Positions 12,950 through 24,967 of a stretch of DNA of 64,000 nt are shown piece after piece; position 1 is the stretch's first letter, and every line of letters begins with the position of its first letter. A program made the translations under genes and the position numbers. Location: NCBI GenBank assembly GCA_023055355.1, contig JALJCS010000004.1, positions 28,796,744-28,860,743 on the forward strand, written 5' to 3'. Below the pieces are notes generated by a model. The model did no database searches, had not been told where the DNA came from, and worked only from the letters and a program-made list of their open reading frames with translations. The DNA comes from Agelaius tricolor. Lineage: Eukaryota; Chordata; Aves; Passeriformes; Icteridae.

Positions 12950-13335
12950 GAACACTTATCTTTGAGAACATCCAGAGAACAGACCAGGTTCCAGAAGACT
13001 GAAAAATGTTGAATATATTTTTAGGCTCTCAGAAGAAGCTGCTGAAGAATTATAGGCATTCAACAATCACTTTAGTTTTCAGAAAAACATGGGGCCAGAT
13101 AATAAAATAAACTGTATTTGCAAATATGGAGGGAAAAAAGTAGAAGAGAAATAGCCAACTTGAATTTATTCTAGCTATATCAAAACAATTTGATTTCCTT
13201 CTAGTGCAGGCTAACAAAACTTAGAGAGGAAGAAAATATATATGTCAGTCATTACCCAACTAAGACTTGTCATTGTCTTGTATGACAATGTTTCACAAGT
13301 CAGGTTGGGAAGCATGGAAAGATGAAAATTTATTC
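12950..13335 (+). mobile_element. Old CR1-type LINE fragment (reverse transcriptase region)
   Basis: The stretch starting at ACCAGGTTCCAGAAGACTGA (about 12984) and running through AATAGCCAACTTGAATTTAT (about 13151) and CAATTTGATTTCCTTCTA (about 13187) follows the order of an ancient amniote CR1-like reverse transcriptase segment. In that segment the encoded order is a P-x-DW-like motif, then NYR-like residues, then the 'N..F..G..' block. It is very diverged with many frameshifts. The end is uncertain and older CR1 sequence may extend to about 13640. Confidence 0.5.
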
Positions 13336-14412
13336 AGGTAATCTTACTAAAAGAATAGCTATTATCAGCTTACTGTTAAAAGATGTATAAAGTGTCATTC
13401 CCTGTGAAGTTGCCAAAAATCAAGCATAAATCAAGTTGTCATAAATCAATCTTACTCAGTTAACTAAAAATTAAAAGAAAAATAAGTTCTTACATGTTTT
13501 ATGTGTTTATGAGTACAGTAGCAAATATTGAACTTAGCCTATATACATTTAAAAATTACATTTATAAATAAAGAGTTCTAGAAATACATGGTGAGGAATA
13601 ACTATCTTCATACATGAAGTCCTGGCATAAGCTCTGGAGACTGACCTTTTGGAAAAGGGTGATATCTATGCAAAGCCAAGAGAAGCACGTGAAGAAGACT
13701 AGAACTCCAGAAAACTCTGGAAAACTTAATTAACAAGAACAGATTGAAACACCTGGAGGTATGTTAGCTAAGAGAAGGACTGGTTGGGAACTGGTTACAC
13801 TCTCCAAAACCAGGTAGCCTGCTTCAAAAAGAATAACCTGCTTTTTCATGTCCATGATGGCTAAAAGATATAATAAGTTTAAATGTGAGACTTCTATTGG
13901 ACCAAAAATATAGCTGCAATAATGATTACATACTGGGCACGTTGTAGTACCTTTATAATTTAAGAAAAAAAAAAAAGAAAAATAAATTAAAGCTGGGAGT
14001 ACATAATTATTACTTTCCTAGGGCAAGGAACATCTTAAAGATTCACATCCAGATTTGTTTCCTGTTGTTGGTCCTGTAACTTGCAATAGACTATACTTTG
14101 CTTATAATTTTGGATGGATAGTTAGGCAGCCTTTGCTTTTTGTTTTTTTTTTTTTTTTTAGAATTCTAACTGATAGAACAATTATATAGTACTATAATGT
14201 TATCAAACAGTAAGGAGATTTTTAAGTAATTCAAGGGTATTTTAACTGATTGGACAAATATGCTTTTGGTTTTGCATGGGAATTTAAGATTTTCATTTAT
14301 GTGCCATTATATTTACATGCATAATCTATATAAAAGATAATGCATTTTGAGTGAGTGGGTCATGAAATTTATTTAATTTAATGCTAGACTACCTTCTGTA
14401 GCAGTTGTCATT

Positions 14413-14428
14413 TATTAATATATTAATA
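14413..14428. repeat. 16-bp palindrome made of two TATTAATA units
   Basis: Two adjacent copies of the self-complementary 8-mer TATTAATA. It is simple AT-rich DNA. Confidence 0.7.
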
Positions 14429-15827
14429 TACCAACTCTGAATGAATGTGCATATATTTCTAGGATGAAAAAATCTTTACAATTTTTTAAATGTTAAATTG
14501 GAAAGAGTACTTATCCTTCAAAACTGCAAACTCGTTCTTAAAATCCATTAATCAGCATGTTAGCCATCCATAGCAGAATTTTATAAAAACACCATGCTAA
14601 CCACAAATTTGACAGACATGCTTCTTCAGGTAGAAATCTACCTCCCTTTTTAAATTTATAATGAGCAAAGTGTGTGCATCAGCAATCAAAGACTGCTAAA
14701 GTCTGTAGAAGAAGGTGAACTTTACGTTTGGGTCTGCTGTTTATCCCTGAAAGATAGCTAAAGAGGAAAATTATTGGTTCCAGAATGTTTGTTACAAAAA
14801 ATGCTGTCAGAAAATGCCTTTTTTCTTTGATAGTGCAGCATTGTGTTGACTGTGTAGTTTACAGGACAGAAATTTACCTGAGATGATTCTTGATTCCTGT
14901 TATGGAGAATGGACTACCAGTTGACATAGGAAAGTTATTTTCAATCTCTTTGGCAGTTTCTCTGTTCACTAAATGGATAAAATAATTTTGTATTGTGTTT
15001 CTTCAGGATTACAAAGCTTCTGTGAATTATTTTGACATTTGCCAGTCGAGAAGTAAATGTAATATCCCTGGGTCAAAATCTTGTAATTGGCCATCAGTTA
15101 GGCAATGTACACAGTATCTTCTGAAATTTTTTTTTGCCTATGTTGATGTATCTTGACGACCAGTTTGCAATTTCTAATTTGATTTTCTAGATTAATTTCT
15201 AGACTAATTTGATTTTGTATTAGTCCTCTCTTTTTTAATATGGAGAGTATCAACACTAATTCTATATTTCTACTTTTATCCATCTCAAAACTGTTCCTAA
15301 AACAGATCCTACTGTCTGAATTGGAAGGTACTGGATTTTTGAAAACTGACTTGTATGTAAATCTTGTGATTCAACAGGCAATCTGGTACCTAGACCATCA
15401 GGAAAACAATTTGAATGAGAACATTCCTATTTTTTAATATATATATGAAGTGGATAACACTGTCAAAAGTGTCATTGTAAGTATAGGGTGGAGGGAAATG
15501 GTAAAGAATTTGGCACATTTTGAAACACCTTAGAGTGCTTGTAGTGGTGTGAAAACCTCATATGATTTGTACATACTGTAAGAGGGAGGCATAGGAATCA
15601 CTTCTAGGAAAAATAGTCTTGAGATATTCAGGTGAAAATAATCAAGGACAATAGGCTCTACATGTAGTTACTTTTGGAGGCATTGACTGTTTTAAAGTTT
15701 AACTTTACACTTTTAAAATGTACCTTAGATAACACAAGGAATAAACTTAACTGAATCATTTTCAGTGGGAACAAAACTGTACATAAATCCAGAATCTTGA
15801 TTTTAACCTGGCATAGTTTTCATATGC

Positions 15828-15879
15828 AAAAAGAGAGAGAAACAATGAAAGAAATAGAAAATAGGTAGGGAGAACAGAA
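15828..15879. repeat. Copy A of an identical 52-bp direct repeat
   Basis: All 52 bases recur at 18272-18323 in the same orientation. The match continues for five more bases with one mismatch. The sequence is purine-rich (AGAGAGAGAAACAATG and onward). The flanks on either side are unrelated to those of copy B. Confidence 0.9.
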
Positions 15880-16504
15880 TGAGAGCATTGTTTTCAGCTT
15901 TAATTTCATTGCTCTAACTTGAGGAAGACTATTCTTTATCATTATCTGTTAAACAGGTTTTATTTTTGACAAATCCGTTGTCTCCAGCCCTTCCTGAAAT
16001 ACTGATTGAAAAAAGTTTGATATACTGGATACAAGATAGATTATTTCCATTTTATTGATTCTATAATCTGGTTTGGATGTTTACAATCAAACACTTCACT
16101 AAATCTGTGCCTAGCTAAATAACGTGACTTGAATTTTTGAAGTTCAGAACACTGAATGTCTTAAAGACAGTTGTGACTCTCTTTGATGGCTGAGAGAGAG
16201 CAAAGTTGAAAATAAGCCATATATCTAGAGGACAAAGCATTGTGAGTACATTGATGTTTCTCTCTGCCACTCCTTCCTCGTTTTTCCATTCTATAGCATG
16301 GGGAACAGCAAAATTTCTTATTTTCTGATGTAGGGGAGCTGTCTACAAAATCTTAATTTCTGAAAGCAAACATACACATGAAAATTAAAGACTTTAGTGA
16401 TGCTTTTTTCTAATTAATTTGGGAAGTGTATGTCTTCAAAATTTCAATGTGTTTTGAGAAAAGAAAAAAATTTAACAAGTATTTGAACTTGTTGTGTGTT
16501 TAAT

Positions 16505-16522
16505 ATTGAATTATAATTCAAT
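16505..16522. repeat. Perfect 18-bp palindrome
   Basis: ATTGAATTATAATTCAAT reads identically on both strands. The function is unknown. Confidence 0.8.
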
Positions 16523-18250
16523 TGGATAAAGCCAGAATACATCTACAGGATACAGGCTGAGTTAATCTTTCCCCATATTTGTACTATTTTTTCATGCACA
16601 CTACTGGGAGATATGTCTGTTAGAGTGGAACCTTTGGCTTTCATCATTCATGCATTTCAGACCACATTGTTGACTTAGTATTTCTTTTCTACTTATTTTA
16701 TAACAGTTAGGTCTTTTAATATAGAAGCAAATATATTGAGCTGATGGAAATAATTTGCTTAATACTGCTTATGGAAAATCAAAAAAGGAAAAGCTGTACT
16801 GGGCTGAAACACAGTTACTAAATGCTGTTGACTGAGGATACAGAATAAACTGATTTAGATATTTATATATACAAATTATACATTCTCTTTTTTGGTAAAG
16901 GAAGCTCAGAAAGTTAGGGGCTTTTTTGTAAAAATTATGTGTAGTATGCAGACCATCAAAAAATACTTAAAAATTGCTATTCATGCAGAACTCATTTTGA
17001 GAACCATGCTTGCAGTAATGATTCTGCCTGTAAGTCAGTTAATGTATGCTTTAATTGACTCCATGACTTTTGTTCAGGTTTCTTTTTAGTTTTAAAATGA
17101 CATTAATTTAGTGTTCAAATTCATAAGTAATTTTTCTTCAGTGTAGCTGTGTTCCTTGCATTGGATTCTGCTTCTGGAATCTGTACTGCAATTTTGCACT
17201 TCCTTCCTGCATTGAGTTGTGTTAGTCAGATGTGTTTAACTGTGTTAAATGACACACTGCATTATCCATGTTAGAAATTGAAACTAAAAAATTAATTTAG
17301 AGGGAACAAAAGTGAAAGAGAAAAGGAAGTCAAAATTCTGAAATTTATTTCTATTCACTTACATGTGTGCATTTTTCATTTGTCTACTTTTAAGACTTCT
17401 TCCAGACCATCATGGCACAAAAGTTCTGACAATGGTTTATTTGTCTCCATTACTAGAAAGCAAATGGAACTTAGGTATCAAGATATTTTTAAAGTTTTTA
17501 TTAAAAAACATTGTGAGGCACCCATACACTTTTTAAAGTGTCTCTCCACTGTATCTCTCCCATTTTTAAAAAGGGAATTTGACTGCATGTGCTCAGTGAA
17601 TTTTTGTTTATGCATACATTAGACTGTAGTTAATAATAGGCTGACACCCATCCTTAATGGCTTGAACGCTTAGGACTAGTATTTGTGATTTTTATCATAG
17701 CATGTTTTTGCTTGTATTTTATTATCCCAAACATATAACCCTGATTTGTTTCTATGCTTGTTTTTTTTTAATTCCCCTCAAAAATATGAAACCATACTTT
17801 CTATTCCATTCATACTACTTTAGAATTTTTTTTCCTAAATACAAATCTAGCAAGATTGACTATAATTAAAGAATTTTAATGAATTGTGAGTTATCATTAG
17901 ATATGATGCTTTCCTGTAGCTTTGCATTTCACACTAGGATTTACCATATTATTACATATGTCTTACAATGCTGCAGATTTATTAGCACTGAAAAGCATAA
18001 CAAAAAGAAAAAAATTTTTGGTGTAGAATACTCCTGTAATCTTAAAAGTCTTAAAAAAGTTCAGCATCTGTACCATATCAGCATGATCTGACCAAGATCT
18101 CTGCTTCACAAAGGGCTGCAGGGCCCAGCTTTAGTTGTATGAAAAATGGATTTGTGGACTCTTATGATTCCATTATTAAAGCTATTAGAAATTACTCTGC
18201 CTAAATTAAGGTGCAAACAAGTTCATATGCCAAAATCAGTAGTATGGGTT

Positions 18251-18960
18251 TTACTTGATAGTAAGTATGAGAAAAAGAGAGAGAAACAATGAAAGAAATA
18301 GAAAATAGGTAGGGAGAACAGAAAGAGACCAACACAGACAGAATAAAGAATCACCATCCATGGATCCCAACGATGTTCTGTTGATCCTCTCTAGTTGCTC
18401 TTCTTGGTGGTGAAGGTCCTCCTGAAAAGCATAGAATTCCATGGGTTAATATACTCAGTATATTTCCTACACTAGCTCAGGCTAGGTAGGAAAACACTGG
18501 CACCTCCCTGGGAGGGGTGGATTTGCCATTGTCTCTTACAACAGACCCTGGATTTATTGCATCACATGCAGTCCTGTGGTGCAAGACCTCAGCAATTACT
18601 CTGGGGGGCACTTTGCGGGGGCCTTTGATGGATTAAGGCACCTCCTCAGCTGCCTCTCACATGAATGTCCTGGGGTTGGGGCCTTCTCAGGGTTGGAGCT
18701 CCTTAGCCAGTTTGTGTGAGGGAGGATGGACTCACTGCCCCTGAGCAGAGGTTACCACACCACCAAGACTTCATCCCCTCACCTTTATTGCAGAGAGAAC
18801 TCTGTGCAGACCTGCTCCCAGCAAATGGGTCTATGGGCTATGGCCTCCCCCACCCCAAAGCAATGATTCTTAGCACAGTTACTGAGTTTGGCTTGCATTC
18901 TTTTCCTTGTTTATTTCTTTACTTCTCCCCAGGCCTGAGATGATCAAAGAATGGGTTTTC
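18251..18960 (-). mobile_element. GC-richer insertion, probable LTR retroelement remnant
   Basis: The base composition changes sharply from the AT-rich surroundings, with CCTCCCTGGGAGGGGTGG-type sequence. On the minus strand there is a CAATAAAGGTGAGGGGATGA-like segment near 18773-18792. That is a polyadenylation signal followed by a U5-like stretch, as expected in an LTR read from the minus strand. Further along that strand is a short open frame at 18442-18251 (QEDLHHQEEQLERINRTS) with no domain I recognise. The left end carries copy B of the 52-bp repeat. I do not recognise the family. A host-derived pseudogene or other repeat remains possible. Confidence 0.4.
18272..18323. repeat. Copy B of the identical 52-bp direct repeat
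   Basis: Identical to 15828-15879, 2444 bp upstream. It lies at the left edge of the GC-richer insertion, so this copy may be the original and copy A the derivative. Confidence 0.9.
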
Positions 18961-21900
18961 CTTTATCTAATCTCAGGAGTTTGACTTTCAGTCCAAAGTT
19001 TCAGTCAGGCATTCTTTAGGGAGCGGTGGGCTTCAATGGTCCCTTTATACGGTTTTGCCATAATGAGAAAAAAATTATATCAATGTTTGAGGCGTGAACT
19101 ATAACAGTCTCTGACATGGACTCAAGCAAAAATGTCTGCTTATAACTATAATGTCATAGTTTGCTCTATGTTTATGGGATTTCCTAATGATAAGCTTTGA
19201 ATGTGATGAAGTATATTTATCATGTAACTTTGCCCTAAACTAAAATTTAGGAATAATCCCCAAAATTTAGGAATAATATCAACCTTCTGAATTTTGAGTA
19301 ATCACTATTTCTCTGTGTTTTGAGAAAGGAAAATTGTGGTAAATTAAGCTGAGGACAGGCTTTCTCCCATAGTCTTTGAAGGACAAGCTAAATGTTCAAA
19401 CTCTTACAACTTTCAAAAATTTTTAAATCTTAAAAATCTTCTTGAAGACATTTCTGTGTACTGCATGAGAACTCAAATACTTAGAAATAAAAAAGATTGC
19501 AGGGAGGTATCAATTCTGAATTTTAAAATTATAAATTAGATAAGTAAATGTTATCTTTTTAAAAACTTGATAATTCTGTTAAAAGAAGAATCTTAGTGTA
19601 CTTCCAAATGTAAGATACACATATGAAAGGAAAATATCAGCAACTTTACATATTTTCTTAACCATGATTCTATTAAACATGTAGGAAAATGCCTTATTAT
19701 TTTTATTAACCACTTGTGTTAGGATGGCAATGGGAGATCCCAAGTGTAAGATCATAATCACATTTTCTTAAATGCAGAACTAAAACATAGTAATAATCAG
19801 ACTGCACTGAAAAAATATTAATTTTAAGTAAATATTGCAGGTTATATATTGGATGAAATGTTTAGTTCTGGGAATGTAAGCCCAATACAAAATAACTTTA
19901 AAGGTAAGTTTAGTAAATGACTTGGTAAATAAATAAATTAGGCCATATGTTTAGTTTATAGCTTCCAGATCATTAAACCCTGAAATATAATAATTGCAAG
20001 GTTTTTGAAATTTGTTTAATAATGACCTAACTCAACTATGGCTTCAGATCTTTTTTTATTCAGTGTCTTAAAATAGCCAAGAGTATCAAGAATTTTACAG
20101 AAATATGTTTGGAATAATCCTCCCTTACCAATTTTTTAGTAGATATCCTAATATGTGATGATATTGGTGGATCACTGACCATAGGTGCAACTACAATATG
20201 ACCTCCTATGAGTAACAGAGATCTGGAAATTGAAGCAAATTTTCAAATTCCTAAGACACTAAGCTTGATAAATATATTTAGGTAGAGCACTCCCTTTTAT
20301 AGACCCCACATTTCTTTTATTTATGTTGTTGGAAAGACAACACAGATTTAAACAGCTATTGGAACAAAAGTTTGATTATGGAGGGAAAGGTTGTGTAGAA
20401 CTAATACTTTGATCGTAACCTGAAAGTTTGACATAGAATACTCAAAATGCAATGCATTTTTTTGCTAGGTTAAAATGGAAATATTGGAAACATTGTTTTA
20501 TATCTGTTTAGGGGTTTTACCAAAATTTTATTATCATGCTTGATCTAGTTTTGCTTGACTTAGTTTTCCTTCATTGAGATGAACTGCAAGGGGATTTGAC
20601 AATCTACCAAATTATTATTTTTCCAAATGTATGACAGCCATAGAAAGTCACTAGATATGTACAACCATATAGAAAAAACACTTTTGTCCCTCTGTCCTTT
20701 AGAGAACCAAAATGAAACCTGGCTCAGATTGATACTAGTTCCTAATTTTTATAATTGTCCCAAATTAAAGTAGTTTCAATAAAAAGTTAATTGTGAGTTA
20801 TTGTTTTTCTGGTTAAATCACATGAATCTTTAACTGCATGTGTCTCCCCTCTTTGTTTTTTTTAAAGATGCATTTGCTGCTACTTGATGGAGAGCTTCAG
20901 TCTTTTAGATTATAATCATTAATAGATTTCAAGTGCATGTGGCAGCATTTTAAGTGAAGTCATAGAATTCCATGTTATTGCTAGATTTCTGAAAATATTC
21001 TGTTTTATTTTAAACCAGTACTTTATCTTAGGAAGTCAGAGTATATCAGAACAGAATACATTTGAGAAGTTTGGTAGATAAGTACACTTCCTGTTAGATA
21101 TAGAATCACCTAAACCTTGCAGATGCTAAATAAATGGTATGGAGTGTCTCGCACAATCAAAGTTCCTTAAAGAGCATATTTTGTCAGTGTGATAGCTGTT
21201 ACATAGGTATCAGAGAAGACCTGTATGAATGACCAAGTTAGTCTCTAATGGAGCTCCTAATAGGCTTTTGGAAAGATACTGGGAAAAAAGTAAGAATATT
21301 ATCAACACAAAACATAGAGCATGTTGAGGTTATTTATAGTCTGGTAATTTGTGCATAAATAAAAAAATGTCTACAATTAATGCATTGTCTGTTCAATTCT
21401 GCTGGAAATAAATTTTGATCCAATTAAATACTCAATTTTATTTTAGAGTTTGCAGTTAATTTGCCAGATCAGACCAAAGTGCTTAGCACCTAGTTAAATT
21501 ATCAATTAAGTTTATGATTGCTAAGAAAACAAGTACCTATAGTAACACACAGGACAGCATTTGGAATAAGCTTTGTCATTTCCAGTGACTCCAGTCACAG
21601 GTAAATAGGCAAAGGCAAATCAAACATTGTCCTTTATTTCAAAGTAAATATAGACAGAATGAAATACAGTTATGCAACCTGATGGTAAATCTGATTATCA
21701 TATTCTATGTGATTCTGTTCCTTCCCCATCCTTTGTATAAAAACAGAGAGAGGATGATCAAAATAATTTCTATATAAACTAATGAGTGAATAAATACCAT
21801 ACACCATTCAAGGTAAAACTGAAGGAATTATGATAGAAATCTACACCCATCTAAATCTGATCTAAACACATGGGACATGGAAAAAGTGAATGAAGCACTA

Positions 21901-24570
21901 TTAATCTTTGTTTGCTTGTTTTAGGAATGTTTCTTTAAATAAAGTGCAATTAAATTGGGAAGTATTGCTCATGATGTTGTGGAAGGTGAAACTGTAAATA
22001 CATCCAAGCAGCTTTAGGCAGTGCAGATAAAAAGGGACTGAAGTCAGTCTTACAATTCTTAACACATGATAGTAGGAAAAGGATGGTTAACACTTAAAAC
22101 TACCAGACAGGATTCAGAATTCAATACAATCAAAGAGTCACTCTCAATAGAGTCATGGGATGTGTCCAGGCTCTTTTGGAAAGCAAGATATTTCCAAGGG
22201 CTGGACATAAGATTTTATATGGAAGTAGATGTTAGAACTGTTATTCCTTTTCCTATATCTTTGCCTGAAAGGTCCATTATTTCAAAGTTGTAATAATTTG
22301 GAGGGAAGAGGGCTACATTTTCCATTCCAAGGGAGGTGTCTGCCTTCCTTGGCAGACACCTGTCTTTCGAGTCAAGACAACTCAGGTGATAAAGGTAGTT
22401 TAGTGTCAAAAGGAGATCAGAAAAGATCTTCCATCTGATCCTAATCAAGAGAAGAGGTATTCTAGGTGATTAGATGACTTTCCTGTTTTGGACACAGTAA
22501 TGAGTGGCACAAGAAAGTGATATAGGCTTTACTTACAAAGAGAAGACATTACCAGCCTTATTCAGGTTTGGCTCCAGAAATAAAATTATTAAGCAAATTA
22601 TGGGTATGTCAGGCAAATTGGAGGAGCATATCTGAGAGGGAGTAAAAGTGATAGTATGGAAACCCACAGCTACAATTATACTACATGGTATGATGGAGTC
22701 TGTTTCAAGGACTGGCAGTAGCTCATATCAAGTAGTCCAGTACCCAATCTTCACAACCTGTCTGAATTTGCACCTGACATCTCTCTTCCCATCTTTCTTT
22801 CCTTAGTCATCTGCCACAATCAGTTATACACATTTAGCAGTAGAGACAACCAGCTCATCTGGCCAAATGGGAATTAGGATTGTGCACCAGCTATTCCCAT
22901 TTTATTGCCTGACCCATTGCTAGAAAGAAACAACACTTTTCAGAAAATTCCATCAAAAAATTCCATGACATCTCATGGCCACTGCACTTATACCCTTTTA
23001 AAGACCCCTTGGAACTGTCTCACATTCTGCATGCTCTGTGCTGCAGGGTCCCCTATGCTCCAGTTGAGTGGAAATTTTTCTAACATTTGGAGAAAAGGAA
23101 ATTCCATAATATTTTGTGAGATGACAAGAATGCATTCTAGAGTTGTTTCAGCTAAGCTAGATTCATGTTCATCCAGTATTCTGATGCTAACTTTAGGAAG
23201 AGAAAGAATAGTACAAATGCAAATAAGTAAAGTTTTGCTTAAAAGCTAATTCATCCTTTATTTTAAAATATTTTCATACACATAATCTATTCTTCAATGA
23301 TCAGAAAATTGCATGTTGAAGTCATGGTACAGGAAGCCAGGTTTGGTTGCAGATAAGTTAATAGACATACCTTTCTTAGCTCTTTTCTTAGCATGGATAT
23401 GATATTGTGTTCTTGTAACAGATGTAATGAGCTACAGTAAGACATACAAACCTCCAAAATAAAACCAAGCTCTGTGGACTACTATTTACTTCAGGATTTG
23501 CTGTCTTTTGGCTAGCCACTAGTGCATATGGACTGTTGAGAAAATTTGCCATCTTGTGGCCTTTAAGAAACTGCTACGTTTCTCCAAACTGGGCATCCAT
23601 TCGTGCTAAACTGGCCACTGAATGTTTTCTTGTGCTATGAGCAGAGAAAAAAAGTGAGCACCTAGCATTTAAACTATATAAAATTGCCCTCTAATTAAAT
23701 TATCATCTAGAATAGGAAAATCAAAATATTTTTATATTGTAAAACAATAAGAGATGGTTTGTTTCATTAAGACTAAGTTATACACTAAGAAACTACATTT
23801 CCAGTGCATTTATTCCTTCCAGTTAGAACAACCTGTTACAACCCTTCAATGGAAAAAAGCAGGGAAAGTTGGATTTTCATCACTTTGAAGTTCTGAACTA
23901 GTGGCTTTTGAAGATCTTATTAATTATTAATATAAAAATTATGGAAAACTTAATGAAGAATTCATTACTTTTGTTTTTTCCCTTATCACAGATAATACCA
24001 TTGGAATGATTTAATATTTTTATCTGAAAATGCCTACAATGCTCCCTCCATAATGTACAATATTAAAAAATATTTTGTTCCTCTTACCAAAATTTAATTT
24101 TTTTCTTTGTGTATCTCTAGCATTATATCTTCCTGATGGACATTCATATGTACTATTAGCTAATAATGTTTCACATTATTTAATTCCAAAGAAGCAAGCA
24201 AAATCTCTTTGCTCACAGTTGTTAATATACCTTGTTGTATTATATAAGAAATACCAGTGTACAATGCAGCTTCATGAATGCGGCATACCTGTTATTCTCT
24301 GTGACTGCAAGCAGAGGAACTAAGATGGCTAAATAACATTGTAGGTTTTGCATAATGCTTTTCTTCTCTGATAAAGTAAACCATCATAAGACATCATTAA
24401 GTTTGAAATGCATCATTGGGATAAGTATTTGATTTTTGTCTCAGTGAAAATCAGGTAGCAATACTAACTCTGGTTTTAATTACCCAAAGTTATGGTTGCT
24501 TTTGCATACAACCTCACTGTTAAGCTTTGGAGATGAAATACCAGCTAGGTAAAGAATAAATAATTGCAGA
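18961..24570. other. AT-rich non-coding stretch
   Basis: No gene or named transposon seen. Local items are a 16-bp unit (AAAATTTAGGAATAAT) repeated 20 bases apart at about 19242-19277 and a GC-rich hairpin at 22334-22361. Overlapping short open frames lie around 22.07-22.45 kb and 22.9-23.25 kb, without domains. Around 23505-23640 the sequence is less AT-rich, and I could not assign it. Confidence 0.5.
22334..22361. repeat. Perfect 11-bp hairpin with 6-base loop
   Basis: AGGTGTCTGCC at 22334-22344 pairs fully with GGCAGACACCT at 22351-22361 around TTCCTT. With 7 of 11 pairs being G-C it stands out in AT-rich DNA. No T-run follows and no gene is near, so it is not a bacterial-style terminator. 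Confidence 0.85.
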
Positions 24571-24574
24571 CATT

Positions 24575-24967
24575 TGTTGCAGACATCTTTTTAGGAAAAA
24601 TCCTTTCCTTAGGATTTTTCCTCCTGAGAAGCTGAGAGGCCTCAGGAACAAAATGTAAACAATGGTTATCAGCTGCTGTGCAATGCAACAGGTTTGGCCC
24701 ATCTTTGATTGGCCCATCTTGGATGTTTATCATTAATGGCCAATCACAGCCCAGCTGGCTTGGACAGAGAGTCTGAGACAGCTGCCTTTGTTATCATTCC
24801 TTTCTATTCTTATCTTAGCTAGCCTTCTGATGAAACTTTTTCTTCTATTTTTTAGTATAGTTTTAATGTTATATATATAAAATAAAATAATAAATCAAGC
24901 CTTCTGAAACATGGAGTCAGATCTCCATCTCTTCCCTCATCCAAAAACCCCTGTGAACACCATCACA
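24575..24967 (+). mobile_element. Solo LTR of an avian endogenous retrovirus family
   Basis: About 393 bp beginning TGTTGCAGAC and ending CACCATCACA, so it has TG...CA ends. It includes segments I recognise from abundant passerine LTRs: GAGAAGCTGAGAGGCCTCAG, AATGGCCAATCACAGCCCAG (with a CCAAT box) and AAGCCTTCTGAAACATGGAG. Two overlapping AATAAA signals at 24881-24894 lie near the 3' end and set the plus orientation. A perfect 11-bp inverted repeat (24593-24603 / 24612-24622) sits near the 5' end. There is no internal viral sequence next to it, so it is a solo LTR left by recombination. No target-site duplication was obvious. Confidence 0.8.

Larger units (their letters stand above)
13340..18250. 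other. AT-rich non-coding stretch
   Basis: No gene recognised. It holds a run of 17 T at 14143-14159, AT palindromes at 14413-14428 and 16505-16522, a repeated CTAATTTGATTTT at about 15174 and 15204, and copy A of a 52-bp repeat at 15828-15879. Short open frames here have no recognisable domain. Confidence 0.55.

Noticed and set aside
22334..22361. Rho-independent terminator
   Set aside because: The hairpin lacks a following T-run and the DNA is vertebrate, where such terminators are not used.
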